64,000 nt of DNA from Candidatus Brocadia sp. (GCA_021646415.1 SOEU01000008.1:62001-126000); one strand, 5' to 3'; counted from the first letter of the stretch, positions 8,040 to 18,261 are shown. Numbers and translations are program-made. The notes: generated from the letters alone by a model not told the origin.

Positions 8040-10418
8040 TTAAAAGCTACTGCCTCCTCCGAAATTAAATGAAAACGACTGGGTTTCATCCCCATCCTCT
8101 TTTATAACAGGAATAGCGTAATCAAGTGAAATGGTAGAACGACCAAGAAAAGGAATACTCAATCTTAGTCCAAGACCTGTAGATAACCTGAAGTGATCAA
8201 AACTGATATCACTGATTGCCTCATCGGCCTTTCCACTATCAACAAAAACTGCCGCTCGAATAATATCTCTATATATAGGTACAAGATATTCGGCATTCAA
8301 CAAAAGCAATATATCCCCACCAATCTGATCGCCGGTTTTTCTATCGATTGGAGAAACACCCCTATACTCAAACCCTCTGATAGAACCATAACCGCCAGCA
8401 AAAAATCTCTCAAATATAGGAACTTCTGACCCGGATGTTGATTCTACAACTCCAAAAGAGCCACCATAGGCAATAACGTGTTTTCCCCATTTGGGAATTT
8501 CAAAGAGCGTATTGTATTTTGTTGTCTGAAATTTATATTTAACGATATCCACGTCCAGCCCGGCAACTTCAACTGAAGATTCACCTTCATATCCTCTCGC
8601 AGGCATAAATATATTATCAATTCTGATTATATTTGCAGATAACGTAACGCCAGCTTTCAAATGGCTCCCTTCAACATCCAATACGTCTTGCGGAGAATCT
8701 TCCTTATCATCCCTTCTATCAATATCTATAATATCAAATTCCGGACTCAATCTCACAAAAAAATCTCTCTGTATTTCTCTTCCTGCGGAAACCCTCGATC
8801 CTATAATCTGCTGCTGATATTCACGATACCATCTGAGATAGTCAAACAAACTTATTCCTGCGCTATAAGGAGAGTCGAATACGGAAGGATTAGTCAAAGA
8901 TGCCATAATTTCTGTCCTGAAAAACCCAGGACTAAACCGCAAAGTCAATATCTCACCAGCACCCCGGAAGGCGTTACCCTGTAAAAAATCGTTCAGGCTT
9001 TTCGGCAAATCAGTAACATCAAAATTCCTGTCTGTATATGAAACATCACCGAATGCCCCAACATTTGCTCCGTAACCTCCACCAAACCGCAACATTCCCG
9101 TCCTTCCTTCTTTCACCTCAACCAGAATATTTTGTTTATTTGGCTCAGAACCTTGTTCAAAATTAATCCCGGCCGGCATACCTGATTCCATATCAAAATA
9201 TCCTGTATTGGCCAAACGTCTCTGGCTATCACGGATCTTCTCTGTATCTAACTTTTCACCGGGATAAAAGGTCAACTGTCGCCGAATAACATTATCTCTC
9301 GTCTTATCATTTCCAGTTATTTTGATCTTTTCAATATAATGCCTATCTTTTTCATCTATCGCGAAAGAAACGTTTACCTTTGCACCTTCAGAACTAAAGG
9401 TATGTTTCTCCTTCACAACGGTTGTAATGTACCCTTGTTCCCCATATATTAAGCGGAGCTGATAAGTGTCTTTTTCAACAGCGTCCAAATAGAACGGGCC
9501 GCCGTCTTTCAATTTCAACTTTTCTTTTAATTCATCTTCCGTAAACAGGGCGGCGCCATTTATCTGCAAGCTTTCCACGTAGTACCTTTCACCTTCTTTT
9601 ATATGAATCGTAAGGTACATCTTACTATTATCATCACCGTATGTTATTTCCCAACCGACATCTACATCCAACCATCCATTGTTCATATAGAATTCTTTTA
9701 TTTTGTCAATATCGGACCGGAACTTCCTTTGGTCAAACCGGCCAGGAAAGATAAAAGTTGGAAAATGCTTTTGCCTGGTTTCCATCTGTTTCAGGAGTTT
9801 TCTTCGCGTAAAACCAGTATTTCCCCTAAATGCTATCTTCGCTATGCGTATCTTAGGCCCCTCTTCAATATTGAAAATCACCACCATTTTCCCATCAACG
9901 AGTTTACTTTCGGCATGTACCTGCACTCGATAGAAACATTTCTTAAGGTAAAGTTCTTTTATTTTGTCTTCATCAAATTTCAGAAGATACGGCTTTAAAT
10001 AATCTCCCTGCTTTATCTCAATTTGCTTCTTCAGTTTCTTTGTCTTAATCCGCGTATTGCCCTGAAACTGTATTTCGTCAATAACAGCCCGTTCAGTTAC
10101 AAGAAATATCAGCTTTAACCCTGCCGGTATCTCCTCAAGCACCACTTCAATGTTGTCAAAGAACCCTAGCGACCAAATCGCATCTACATCCTGACTTACC
10201 AGCTGTGGGTCATAAGGATCACCCTCTTTTACCCGGATACTACTTTTTATTGCGGCAGTGCTGATCCGTTGATTTCCTTTGATTTCAATCTTTTTAATAA
10301 TTCGAGTCGTCTTTTCTTGCGGTGCCGCACAAAGAACTCCCGCATACCCAAAACACAAGATTAGAACAAGCACTACGATTAAACTCGCAGCCTGCAATAA
10401 AACCTTGTGAAACTTCAT
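8040..10418 (-). CDS. bamA: Outer membrane protein assembly factor BamA
   Basis: A 792-residue Omp85 protein. A signal peptide (to about residue 32) is followed by POTRA-type repeats beginning with IIKKIEIKGNQRIS (to roughly residue 430). The C-terminal beta-barrel carries the RGFEYRGVSP lid-lock-type motif and ends in an aromatic residue (GGGSSF). It inserts beta-barrel proteins into the outer membrane. The start ATG overlaps the stop of dnaB by 4 bases (ATGA), so replication and envelope genes are coupled in one transcript. Confidence 0.95.
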   Translation of the reverse strand: MKFHKVLLQAASLIVVLVLILCFGYAGVLCAAPQEKTTRIIKKIEIKGNQRISTAAIKSSIRVKEGDPYDPQLVSQDVDAIWSLGFFDNIEVVLEEIPAGLKLIFLVTERAVIDEIQFQGNTRIKTKKLKKQIEIKQGDYLKPYLLKFDEDKIKELYLKKCFYRVQVHAESKLVDGKMVVIFNIEEGPKIRIAKIAFRGNTGFTRRKLLKQMETRQKHFPTFIFPGRFDQRKFRSDIDKIKEFYMNNGWLDVDVGWEITYGDDNSKMYLTIHIKEGERYYVESLQINGAALFTEDELKEKLKLKDGGPFYLDAVEKDTYQLRLIYGEQGYITTVVKEKHTFSSEGAKVNVSFAIDEKDRHYIEKIKITGNDKTRDNVIRRQLTFYPGEKLDTEKIRDSQRRLANTGYFDMESGMPAGINFEQGSEPNKQNILVEVKEGRTGMLRFGGGYGANVGAFGDVSYTDRNFDVTDLPKSLNDFLQGNAFRGAGEILTLRFSPGFFRTEIMASLTNPSVFDSPYSAGISLFDYLRWYREYQQQIIGSRVSAGREIQRDFFVRLSPEFDIIDIDRRDDKEDSPQDVLDVEGSHLKAGVTLSANIIRIDNIFMPARGYEGESSVEVAGLDVDIVKYKFQTTKYNTLFEIPKWGKHVIAYGGSFGVVESTSGSEVPIFERFFAGGYGSIRGFEYRGVSPIDRKTGDQIGGDILLLLNAEYLVPIYRDIIRAAVFVDSGKADEAISDISFDHFRLSTGLGLRLSIPFLGRSTISLDYAIPVIKEDGDETQSFSFNFGGGSSF

Positions 10419-11752
10419 TTGTTACCCACTGAGGCTAAATTCTCAAAACGCATGAACTGTGAAAGAAATGCCAATTTTATCACGCCTATGGGTCCATTAC
10501 GCTGTTTGGCAATAATGAGTTCTGCCGTGCCGTCCTTTTTCTCAGGATCGTAATAATCCTCCCTGTGCAAAAGGATAACAACATCTGCATCTTGCTCAAT
10601 TGACCCCGACTCGCGCAAGTCAGACATCCTAGGCCTATGGCCCTCTCGCGATTCTACAGATCTGTTTAACTGAGATACGACAATTACCGGAATTGACAAT
10701 TCCCTGGCAAGCGATTTTAAACCACGGGATATTATGGAAATTTCTTGTTGCCGATTTTCTGCGCGAGAGGATTCCATCAACTGTAAATAGTCTACTGCAA
10801 CTAATTGAACATTATACTGAGCTTTCAATCTCCTTGCCTTTGCACGTAATTCCAATACGGTAAGACCCGGCGTATCGTCGATAAAAATTGGCGATTCGGA
10901 AAGCGATCCCAATCCATACGAAAGATTACTCCATTGCTTGTCCTCTAAAAAACCCTTTCTCAACTTGTGAGCATCTATCCGTGCATGGGAACAAAGCATA
11001 TTTTGTGCTACCTGCTGCGCTGACATTTCCAGGGAAAACAGTACTGCAGGTTTCTTGTCCACTACCCCCACGTGTTCGATTATATTCAGAGCAAGACTTG
11101 TCTTGCCCATACTTGGTCTTGCTGCAACAATAATGAGTTCCGATGCCTGCAGGCCGCACGTAAGGTCATCCAGATCATAGAAACCGGTCGATAATCCTGT
11201 TAATCTGTTTTGTCTGTCATGGAGATTTTCAATGCGGCTAAATGTTTCTTTAAGGATTTCGTTTAGTTTTGTGGATGCGGTATTAAACTTCTTCTGGGTG
11301 ATATCAAAGATAGCCCTTTCTGAGTTATCAAGCAGGTGTCCGGTATCGCAAGCCTCATCAAAGGCCTGTTTTTGGATAGTTGCTGCAACTTCGATGAGAT
11401 TCCTTTTAATGGCTTTTTCACGTACGATATTCGCATAAAATTCCACATTTCCTATTGTGGGGACGGTCTCCTCCAGCTCCATTAAATATTCTACACCACC
11501 GACCTTCTCCAGCAATGAACGTTTTTTCAGTTCTTCCCTGAGAACGACGAGATCAACCGTTTGCCCCTTATCATAAGCCTCCACTATTGTCTGATATAAT
11601 TCCTGGTGGGCTGTTTTATAAAAGCTATTCTTATTCAATATTGGTATAACCAGGCTAATGACCTCATTATCCAGCAGCATCGCACCCAGAACACTCATCT
11701 CGGCCTCGATGCTCTGAGGTAACGTGCGTTCAAGTATCGACTCAACAACCAT
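10415..11752 (-). CDS. dnaB: Replicative DNA helicase DnaB
   Basis: Hexameric RecA-fold helicase that unwinds DNA at the replication fork. Features are an N-terminal domain (PQSIEAEMSVLGAMLLD), Walker A (AARPSMGKTS), Walker B (LVAVDYLQLM) and a C-terminal motif EQDADVVILLHRED. No intein or linker insertion is visible. The ATG at 11752 is chosen over an upstream TTG because GGAAG lies 7 bases ahead. It follows rplI closely and overlaps bamA. Confidence 0.95.
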   Translation of the reverse strand: MVVESILERTLPQSIEAEMSVLGAMLLDNEVISLVIPILNKNSFYKTAHQELYQTIVEAYDKGQTVDLVVLREELKKRSLLEKVGGVEYLMELEETVPTIGNVEFYANIVREKAIKRNLIEVAATIQKQAFDEACDTGHLLDNSERAIFDITQKKFNTASTKLNEILKETFSRIENLHDRQNRLTGLSTGFYDLDDLTCGLQASELIIVAARPSMGKTSLALNIIEHVGVVDKKPAVLFSLEMSAQQVAQNMLCSHARIDAHKLRKGFLEDKQWSNLSYGLGSLSESPIFIDDTPGLTVLELRAKARRLKAQYNVQLVAVDYLQLMESSRAENRQQEISIISRGLKSLARELSIPVIVVSQLNRSVESREGHRPRMSDLRESGSIEQDADVVILLHREDYYDPEKKDGTAELIIAKQRNGPIGVIKLAFLSQFMRFENLASVGNK

Positions 11753-11773
11753 TGTCACTTCCTTCAAAGGAAA

Positions 11774-12241
11774 CTATGCCTGTTCTGGCTGACCTACATC
11801 CTCTTTTACCACTGTCACTTTACACTTCGTCTGCAACTCCAGATTCAGAGCAATAGTGACATCGAACACTCCACAGTCTTTTATTGGGCTATCCAGTCTT
11901 ATCATTTCCTCGCCCACCGGGTATCCTTCTTTTGCTAACGCATCCGCAATCTGAGCAGCCGTAACGGAGCCAAAAAGTCTTCCTTCTTCATTTGCCTTTG
12001 CTGAAATCGTACAAGAGGCAGCAGAAATTTCCTCCAATACCCCCTGCAGCCGCACTCTTTCTTCCTTTAGCTGCAATGCCATCTTTATTTTTTCTTTTTC
12101 TATCTGCTTGAGATTGGCAGGAGAAACCGTAGTCGCCAACCCTTTTGGCAACAAATAATTCCTTGCATAACCTTCCTTCACCTTTACCACATCACCAATC
12201 ATGCCAAGCTTATCTACATTTTTTTTCAATAACAATTCCAT
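11774..12241 (-). CDS. rplI: 50S ribosomal protein L9
   Basis: A 155-residue L9 with the N-terminal RNA-binding domain (MELLLKKNVDKLGMIGDVV, then GYARNYLLPKGLA), a central helix and a C-terminal domain. The SSB-S18-L9-DnaB order is a conserved bacterial cluster. The start follows rpsR by 12 bases with a purine-rich GGAGGAGA site. Confidence 0.97.
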   Translation of the reverse strand: MELLLKKNVDKLGMIGDVVKVKEGYARNYLLPKGLATTVSPANLKQIEKEKIKMALQLKEERVRLQGVLEEISAASCTISAKANEEGRLFGSVTAAQIADALAKEGYPVGEEMIRLDSPIKDCGVFDVTIALNLELQTKCKVTVVKEDVGQPEQA

Positions 12242-12253
12242 TATCGTCTCCTC

Positions 12254-12475
12254 CTAAGTCACATATGGAAGCAATGCCATAAATCTCGCCCTTTTAATAG
12301 AAGTCTTCACAGAATGCTGATGATGAGCACAATTCCCGGAACGCTTTCTCGAAAAAAGTTTTCCCTGCGTTGTTGTAAGTTTTTGTAAATTTTGCGTGTC
12401 TTTATAATCTACCTCTTCGATTCCCATCCTGCAAAATCGGCATTTGCTTGTTTTATTAAATCTTTTTTTACTCAT
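12254..12475 (-). CDS. rpsR: 30S ribosomal protein S18
   Basis: A 73-residue S18. It retains a possible zinc-binding set (CRFC near residue 12 and CAHHQH later), the C+ form of the protein, plus the conserved SRKRSGNCAHHQ and LLPYV blocks. It lies between ssb and rplI in the conserved cluster. Confidence 0.96.
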   Translation of the reverse strand: MSKKRFNKTSKCRFCRMGIEEVDYKDTQNLQKLTTTQGKLFSRKRSGNCAHHQHSVKTSIKRARFMALLPYVT

Positions 12476-12512
12476 AGTTCTCTATCCTATCTGAAAATTT
12501 TACAAAACAATT

Positions 12513-12953
12513 CTAAAACGGTATTTCTTCACTATTAATATCAAGATTAATATCTTCAGGCATTCCCTCCGGTGATTTGCCTTCTTTCGATGAGGCACTT
12601 ACACCTATATCAGGACGTTTGGCCATGCCTCCGATAAATTGGAAATTATCCGCAACGACACGAAGCGTACTCCGCTTTTGCCCGTCTTTAGTTTCCCATT
12701 GATTAAACTGCAAACGACCCTCAATGAAAATCGGATTTCCCTTACTGAAATACTCACCAACAACCTCCGCTCTGCGCCCGAAGATATTGATTTCGACATA
12801 ACATACTTCTTCCTTTTGTTCTCCAGTTTTGGCAGTCCACGCCCTGCTGATCGCAATTCCAAAACTTGCAACCGCCAATCCCGCAGGGGTATATCTCAGT
12901 TCCGGGTCCCGAGTGAGATTTCCCATGAGAAATACTTTATTAAGGCTTGCCAT
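12513..12953 (-). CDS. ssb: Single-stranded DNA-binding protein
   Basis: A 146-residue SSB. The OB fold spans about residues 1-105 (MASLNKVFLMGNLTRDPELR start, IEGRLQFNQWETKDG near the middle). A short disordered linker follows, then the acidic C-terminal tip ending EEIPF that recruits partner proteins. It lies between rpsF and rpsR, as in most bacteria. Confidence 0.96.
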   Translation of the reverse strand: MASLNKVFLMGNLTRDPELRYTPAGLAVASFGIAISRAWTAKTGEQKEEVCYVEINIFGRRAEVVGEYFSKGNPIFIEGRLQFNQWETKDGQKRSTLRVVADNFQFIGGMAKRPDIGVSASSKEGKSPEGMPEDINLDINSEEIPF

Positions 12954-13061
12954 ACTTTGCTCCTTTTGAATAAACTTTTTATCAACCTCTTTATAAGATG
13001 CATTTATAAACCGCCATTCAGACGCTATGAACCCATAAGCATGGCCTGCGTCTTTGAAATT

Positions 13062-13481
13062 CTATCCTTCACCAGTAACACCTACAGACACATCAGGCTT
13101 TTCCAACATACCAACATCTGTGCTTTCAGGTATTTTGCTGGTATCCTTTTCTGCTGCCACTGCTTCGGTTACACCTATCTGAGACAACTCTTCAATCTTG
13201 TCATCTTTTACAATAAGAGAACGGACAATATAATCAGAAAGCTGAAAATCTCTTTTGATCATTGCTACGGCTGTATTTTTTGCATTAAAATGGATCAGCA
13301 GGTATGTACCACGCTTATGCCCCTTGATCTTGTATGCCAACTTTTTTTCACCCCATTTTTCAGTTTTCAGGATCTCCGCACCATTCTTTTGCAGGATATC
13401 ATGGATATGTTTGACCACATTATCCCACTCCATACTGGCATGTGCATTATCGATTAAAAACAATCCTTCATACATCCTCAA
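13062..13481 (-). CDS. rpsF: 30S ribosomal protein S6
   Basis: A 139-residue S6. The core spans about residues 1-95 (MRMYEGLFLIDN, then WGEKKLAYKIKGHKRGTYLL). It has a longer C-terminal tail than the E. coli protein, rich in Glu, Thr and Val and of no clear function. It is the first of the S6-SSB-S18-L9 cluster, and a 108-bp gap separates it from ssb. Confidence 0.95.
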   Translation of the reverse strand: MRMYEGLFLIDNAHASMEWDNVVKHIHDILQKNGAEILKTEKWGEKKLAYKIKGHKRGTYLLIHFNAKNTAVAMIKRDFQLSDYIVRSLIVKDDKIEELSQIGVTEAVAAEKDTSKIPESTDVGMLEKPDVSVGVTGEG

Positions 13482-13564
13482 ATTCTTATCCTCCTACTTT
13501 TAATATTTTTATGAAAACTCAAAATTCCTTTATGCCTTTGCATATAAAACAACGAAAGGTACAT

Positions 13565-14119
13565 TTAATTAAATTTATTCATGCATGCTTCGATCCCTTC
13601 AAAAATCCAGGTTCTCAGGGCCAGACAAGCCTTCTCGATAATTTTCGCTGCTACGGCTTCCTCTTCCCCTGAAAACTTGGAAAGTACATAGTTGCCTGGA
13701 TCTCCTACCGGCGGGCGTCCTATCCCAACCTTTAATCGGGAAAAACCTGCGGACCCCAAACTGGCAGCAATGGATTCCAAACCTCGGTGCCCCCCGCTAC
13801 CACCGTTGCGCCTGATACGTATTTTTCCCAAAGGCAAATCTAAATCATCACATACAATCATGAGGTTTTGTAACGCACATTTATACATATCCACAGCCTC
13901 CCTTACAGCAACCCCGCTCAGGTTCATAAATGTCTGCGGCTTTAAAAGTATAATTTCTTCCTGTTCCACACTCTTCTTACAAAAGAAAGACTGAAATTTT
14001 TTCTGATTACACACCATTTCAAGCTGCTGTGCAAGTCGGTCAATTATCATAAAACCACAATTGTGTCTCGTCTTTAAATACTTTTCTCCCGGATTACCCA
14101 GTCCAACAATAATCTTCAT
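13565..14119 (-). CDS. pth: Peptidyl-tRNA hydrolase
   Basis: Recycles tRNA by cleaving peptidyl-tRNA. The 184-residue protein has the GLGNPGEKYLKTRHNCGF start with the catalytic His, plus KPQTFMNLSG, DDLDLPLGKIRIR and GGHRGLESI, all family signatures. It follows the L25/CTC gene by 14 bases, the usual ctc-pth order. Confidence 0.97.
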   Translation of the reverse strand: MKIIVGLGNPGEKYLKTRHNCGFMIIDRLAQQLEMVCNQKKFQSFFCKKSVEQEEIILLKPQTFMNLSGVAVREAVDMYKCALQNLMIVCDDLDLPLGKIRIRRNGGSGGHRGLESIAASLGSAGFSRLKVGIGRPPVGDPGNYVLSKFSGEEEAVAAKIIEKACLALRTWIFEGIEACMNKFN

Positions 14120-14133
14120 TCATACACACCACG

Positions 14134-14778
14134 CTAAACCTTTTTCTCCGGCTCTGCTTCTTCCCCCTCTTTCGGTTTCCTGGTAATAACCTCAGGCTCT
14201 GCCAGCAGTTCCTCTTCAGGTACGGCTTTTTTCTCCACAACCTGATGAACAGACACGACAACTGCCTCACTATCCGACGTATACTGTACACCCTCTATTT
14301 CGGGTAATTCTTTAACATGGATTGCCTTGCCCAGGCCTAATTCTGATATATTTACTTTTATCTTTTCAGGTATTGCAATTGGAAGACATTCTACTTCAAT
14401 GTCTTTCCCGACATGGGTCAATACACCACCTTCTTTTACTCCAACCGATTCCCCAACCAACTCAATTGGTACTCGCAGCCTTACCCTTTCATCCAGATCA
14501 ATACGCGAAAAATCCACATGAAGTACACGGTCTGTAAGATTATCATATTGTACCTCTTTTATAAGTGCAGATTCCTTCTTATTGTCAACTGTTAAACGGA
14601 TCATCCTTGTTCCGGTATGCAATATACGCGCAAATTCATCTTCCTTCAGACAAAGCATCACGTTATCTTGTTTATGGCCATATAACATAGCTGGAATTTG
14701 TCCAGCCATTCTTAGTTTTTTAACTCCTTTACTTCCCTGCGTTGTCCTTTTTTCCGCTTTTAAATCGAAAATCGCCAT
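14134..14778 (-). CDS. rplY: 50S ribosomal protein L25/general stress protein Ctc
   Basis: A 214-residue long-form L25 (TL5/CTC type). The N-terminal 5S rRNA-binding domain includes KGVKKLRMAGQIPAMLYG and LHVDFSRIDLDE. A C-terminal beta domain and an acidic tail (about the last 30 residues, Glu/Pro/Lys-rich) follow. It is situated between prs and pth as in many Gram-positive and planctomycete genomes. Confidence 0.95.
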   Translation of the reverse strand: MAIFDLKAEKRTTQGSKGVKKLRMAGQIPAMLYGHKQDNVMLCLKEDEFARILHTGTRMIRLTVDNKKESALIKEVQYDNLTDRVLHVDFSRIDLDERVRLRVPIELVGESVGVKEGGVLTHVGKDIEVECLPIAIPEKIKVNISELGLGKAIHVKELPEIEGVQYTSDSEAVVVSVHQVVEKKAVPEEELLAEPEVITRKPKEGEEAEPEKKV

Positions 14779-14801
14779 CTATCATACTCCAAAAATATAA
14801 A

Positions 14802-15773
14802 TTAATAAACAAAGAGGGAACTCACCGATTCGTGGCGGTGAATTCTCATAATCGCGTCCCCTAAAAGCCCAGAAATAGACAATACTTTTATTTTCCTGTC
14901 TAATCCTTTAGCTTTTTCGTTAAGGGGTATCGTATCTGTTACTACAATTTCCTTAATCGGTGCAACTGATAATTTATCCACTGCGGTACCACAAAACACC
15001 GGGTGGGTGGCACCCACATAAATATCTTTGGCACCTTTTTCTTTCAGGACGTTTGCAGCCTGAGCAATCGACCCCCCCGTGGCTATCAAATCATCGATCA
15101 TTACAACATTTTTATTAGCTACATCACCTATTACAAATCCAACCTCGGTCTCTTCCGGCCCCACCCTTCGCTTATCTACAATCGCCATCTTGATTTCTAA
15201 TTTCTTCGAATAATTTCTGGCCAGTTTTATACCTCCGACATCGGGCGTCACCACCACCAAATCCTCTGATTTTAACCTTTCAAAATATTTTGAAAGTACA
15301 GGAAAAGCCAGTAAGTGGTCAACCGGAATATCAAAGAATCCTTGAATTTGAGCCGCATGTAAATCCACGGTAAGCACACGGTCGGCACCCGCTTCGGTAA
15401 TAAGATTTGCTACCAATTTTGCCGTTATAGGTACGCGGCCCTCATCTTTTCTGTCTTTTCTTGCATAGCCATAATATGGCAGCACAGCTGTAATACGTGC
15501 AGCCGATGCTCTCTTAAGGCAATCTATAAATACGAGCAGTTCCGTCAAATTCTCATTAACAGGCGGACATGTCGGTTGTACCAAAAACACATCGGCCCCG
15601 CGAACGTCTTCATTTACTTTCAGGTCAATTTCTCCATCAGGAAAACGGCCAACATAAGCATTTCCAAGTGGAATCGACAGGTGGTCACAAATTTTCCTTG
15701 CCAGAGCAGGATTTGCATTTCCTGAAAAAATCTTTAAATGGTTTATTTGCTCCAGTCTTCTTTTTTTATCCAT
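14802..15773 (-). CDS. prs: Ribose-phosphate pyrophosphokinase
   Basis: Makes PRPP from ribose 5-phosphate and ATP for nucleotide, histidine, tryptophan and NAD synthesis. The 323-residue protein shows LKIFSGNANPALA, the DLHAAQIQGFFDIPVDHL motif, the VVVTPDVGG flag region and the PRPP loop VMIDDLIATGGS. Upstream is a decayed glmU relic, consistent with an ancestral glmU-prs-ctc-pth order. Confidence 0.97.
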   Translation of the reverse strand: MDKKRRLEQINHLKIFSGNANPALARKICDHLSIPLGNAYVGRFPDGEIDLKVNEDVRGADVFLVQPTCPPVNENLTELLVFIDCLKRASAARITAVLPYYGYARKDRKDEGRVPITAKLVANLITEAGADRVLTVDLHAAQIQGFFDIPVDHLLAFPVLSKYFERLKSEDLVVVTPDVGGIKLARNYSKKLEIKMAIVDKRRVGPEETEVGFVIGDVANKNVVMIDDLIATGGSIAQAANVLKEKGAKDIYVGATHPVFCGTAVDKLSVAPIKEIVVTDTIPLNEKAKGLDRKIKVLSISGLLGDAIMRIHRHESVSSLFVY

Positions 15774-15782
15774 TTTATCTTT

Positions 15783-16330
15783 CTATCTCTCACAGAAAAA
15801 ACCACTACCTTTTCCCAGCATATTTCGGACATCTGTATCATCTTCTATCCTTACACCGGACTTTAAATATGCAAAAGGCCAAATACGACACAGCCGACCA
15901 GCGGCCACATTTTTGCAAATACAACCCGCCTTTTTTATTATGGGACGAAATAGCATCTCTAGGCATTCCAAAAGAGATGGTACTCTGAATACACGCCCAC
16001 ATTGATTTCTCTAATATTTAATTCGCCTGCACCCTCCTCACTCTCTTCGATAATTCCATTAATATATTCACGGACATCACTACCCACTCAACTATTTCCT
16101 TATCCTTACATCCTATTCAAACAGGCGGTTAAGAATTACTACATCTGTATTAGCTCAGCATGCGCAGCAACCAACCTTTTCACTGCCTGTGGCTTAACAA
16201 GAGGAGATTCCCCTTTTAATGCCACGACAACACCGTTTATATCCGAAAGAAAATGCCTTACAACCATGAGCATGCACCATTCCTAATTGCTCTTACTGCT
16301 CTACAATTTAACCGGCAACCCCTTCAAGAA
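15783..16330 (-). pseudogene. glmU: Decayed glmU relic (UDP-GlcNAc pyrophosphorylase/acetyltransferase)
   Basis: No long frame survives, but fragments of a GlmU-like protein appear in order on the minus strand in different frames. They are EQLGMVHAHG (like the EQLGTAHAV block) near 16290, then SDINGVVVALKGESPLVKP and AVKRLVAAHAE (like GDxPLLTPxTLKRLLxxH) near 16170-16245. Next comes GELNIREINVGVYS (like GEL-IREINTGIYxF) near 15990-16030, and near the 3' end CRIWPFAYLKSGVRIEDD (like the CRIGPFAYLRPGTVIED acetyltransferase repeat). Several stops and frameshifts separate them, and the middle and C-terminal acetyltransferase parts are missing. The position before prs is where glmU sits in many bacteria. 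A working glmU must exist elsewhere. The family assignment is by eye. Confidence 0.7.
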
Positions 16331-16418
16331 ACCCGCTGTGGTTTTTCCCATCTTTATCCTCTTTAAAAAAGAAGACACAAAATCACCGAGCGTTATTTTT
16401 TTCCTATATAAAATACAA
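16331..16418. other. Short spacer between tRNA-Gln and the glmU relic
   Basis: No further GlmU-like fragment or other feature was recognised in these 88 bases. Confidence 0.4.
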
Positions 16419-16492
16419 TGGCTACCCGGGGAGGACTCGAACCTCCAATGAGAGAACCAAAATCTCTAGTGTTACCATTACACCACCGGGTA
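16419..16492 (-). tRNA. tRNA-Gln (anticodon TTG), CCA encoded
   Basis: All arms fold. A 7-bp acceptor (TACCCGG with CCGGGTA), a 4-bp D stem (GTGT/ACAC), a 5-bp anticodon stem (AGAGA/TCTCT) with loop TTTTGGT giving anticodon TTG, a 4-base variable loop, and a T arm GGAGG-TTCGAGT-CCTCC. Discriminator G73 and the weak U1-A72 pair are tRNA-Gln identity features. The CCA end is encoded. It lies 48 bases downstream of ilvD on the same strand. Confidence 0.96.
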
Positions 16493-16540
16493 GCATCCAC
16501 TTCAGGAGATTTATATATAGAAAACTCCTGTACGACCTTT

Positions 16541-18199
16541 TTATTCTACCACCAATACCGCCCCTTTGTCAGCAGAAGTTACACATTTTGCATATCTCGC
16601 CAACAAACCCCGCATTACCTTCGGCTTGGGCGGTACCCATTTTGCCTTGCGCTTTACGAGCACTTCTTCCGGAACATTTAAATCCAATCTTCGTTTGGGA
16701 ATGTCTATAATTATTTCGTCTCCATCCTCTACCAACGCGAGAGGGCCACCAACCATAGCCTCCGGGGATACATGCCCGATACACGGCCCCTGCGTACCAC
16801 CTGAAAAGCGCCCATCTGTAATCAACGCCACAGACTCCCCCAAACCCATACCAACAAGCGCAGCGGTAGGAGACAACATCTCTCTCATTCCGGGCCCCCC
16901 ACGTGGCCCTTCATAACGTATCACCACAACCATACCACTACTGATCTGCGAACCCATAATAGCCGCCATTGCAGTTTCTTCACTATCGAATACCTTCGCC
17001 GCACCCCTGAATTTCATCATCTTCTCGGATACTGCGGTCTGCTTAACCACAGCGCCATCAGGCGATAAACTTCCATACAAAACAGCAATTCCACCTTCCT
17101 TATGGTAAGCCCCTTCTTTTGTTCTGATAACATCTTCATCATAAACTTCCGCTGCCCTTGCAATTTCTTTTATACTTAAACCACTAATCGTTGCACAGTC
17201 GTTCAAGCCGTCACACAAACGTTTCATGACCGCAGGGATACCCCCTGCATAATATAGGTCCTCTAATAAATATTCACCCCCTGGCTGTAAGCTTGTTATG
17301 TGAGGAGTCCTCGCGCTGATGGAATCACACAACTTTAAATCAACTTCTACCCCTGCCTCTTTTGCAATTGCCGGTATATGTAAACAGGAATTGGTAGAAC
17401 CACCAAGTGCCATATCAACCATTATGGCATTCTCAAACGCTTCCCGAGTCATAATCTTCCTGGCAGTAATACCTTTCCTGACCAACTCAACCGCCTGCTG
17501 CCCGCTTTTATAAGCAATTCGTTCCTTTTCCGAAGAAATTGCCAGAGATGCGGCACATCTTGGTAACGACATCCCTAATGCCTCTGACACACAGGCCATA
17601 GTATTTGCGGTATAGAGCCCCTGACATGAACCCGGCCCAGGACAAGCATCCATCTCCAGACAAGACAATTCTTCGTCATCAATCTCCCCTTTGCGCCTTC
17701 TTCCAACTGCCTCAAAGGTGTCTTTCACCAACGACAACTTCTGCTTACCATAGCGCCCAGAGACCATAGGACCCGCAGTCACGACAATTCCAGGGATATC
17801 CAGCCTGGCAACCCCCATCAACATGCCCGGTGTAATCTTGTCACAATTTGTCAGCATTACCAATCCGTCTAAACAGTGAGCACTCACCACACACTCAATG
17901 ATATCAGCGATAAGATCTCTTGAAGCAAGGGAATAATGCATGCCGGCATGACCCATCGCAATCCCATCACAAATGCCTGGAACACCAAAAATAAAGCTAA
18001 CGCCTCCACCCGCATGAATCCCCTTTTCGATTGCCCTCTCAAGCGACCTCATGTGCACATGGCCTGGGATAAGATCTGTAAAGCTGCTCGCAATTCCAAT
18101 GAACGGCTTACCTAAATCTTCCCTGCTTAAACCCGTTGCATACAAAAGAGCTCGTGCCGGAACGCGTTCAATTCCCTTTGTAATTTTATCACTTCGCAA
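16541..18199 (-). CDS. ilvD: Dihydroxy-acid dehydratase
   Basis: Iron-sulfur enzyme of branched-chain amino acid synthesis, converting dihydroxy-acids to 2-keto acids. The 552-residue protein has the cluster cysteines in [12 protein letters not shown] and [11 protein letters not shown], and C-terminal [14 protein letters not shown]. The start is TTG ([14 protein letters not shown] fits the family start), with GAAAGG about 11 bases upstream. A near-consensus promoter lies 60-90 bases upstream. Other ilv genes are not adjacent. Confidence 0.96.
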   Translation of the reverse strand: MRSDKITKGIERVPARALLYATGLSREDLGKPFIGIASSFTDLIPGHVHMRSLERAIEKGIHAGGGVSFIFGVPGICDGIAMGHAGMHYSLASRDLIADIIECVVSAHCLDGLVMLTNCDKITPGMLMGVARLDIPGIVVTAGPMVSGRYGKQKLSLVKDTFEAVGRRRKGEIDDEELSCLEMDACPGPGSCQGLYTANTMACVSEALGMSLPRCAASLAISSEKERIAYKSGQQAVELVRKGITARKIMTREAFENAIMVDMALGGSTNSCLHIPAIAKEAGVEVDLKLCDSISARTPHITSLQPGGEYLLEDLYYAGGIPAVMKRLCDGLNDCATISGLSIKEIARAAEVYDEDVIRTKEGAYHKEGGIAVLYGSLSPDGAVVKQTAVSEKMMKFRGAAKVFDSEETAMAAIMGSQISSGMVVVIRYEGPRGGPGMREMLSPTAALVGMGLGESVALITDGRFSGGTQGPCIGHVSPEAMVGGPLALVEDGDEIIIDIPKRRLDLNVPEEVLVKRKAKWVPPKPKVMRGLLARYAKCVTSADKGAVLVVE

Positions 18200-18261
18200 A
18201 GACGTATTTACCTTTCTTATCAGATGTAACCTATTACCAATATGTAATATTAAGCCTTTTC

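Noticed and set aside
15783-15971. A 62-residue protein upstream of prs
   Set aside because: It matches part of a GlmU acetyltransferase repeat and has no independent ribosome site, so it belongs to the relic.
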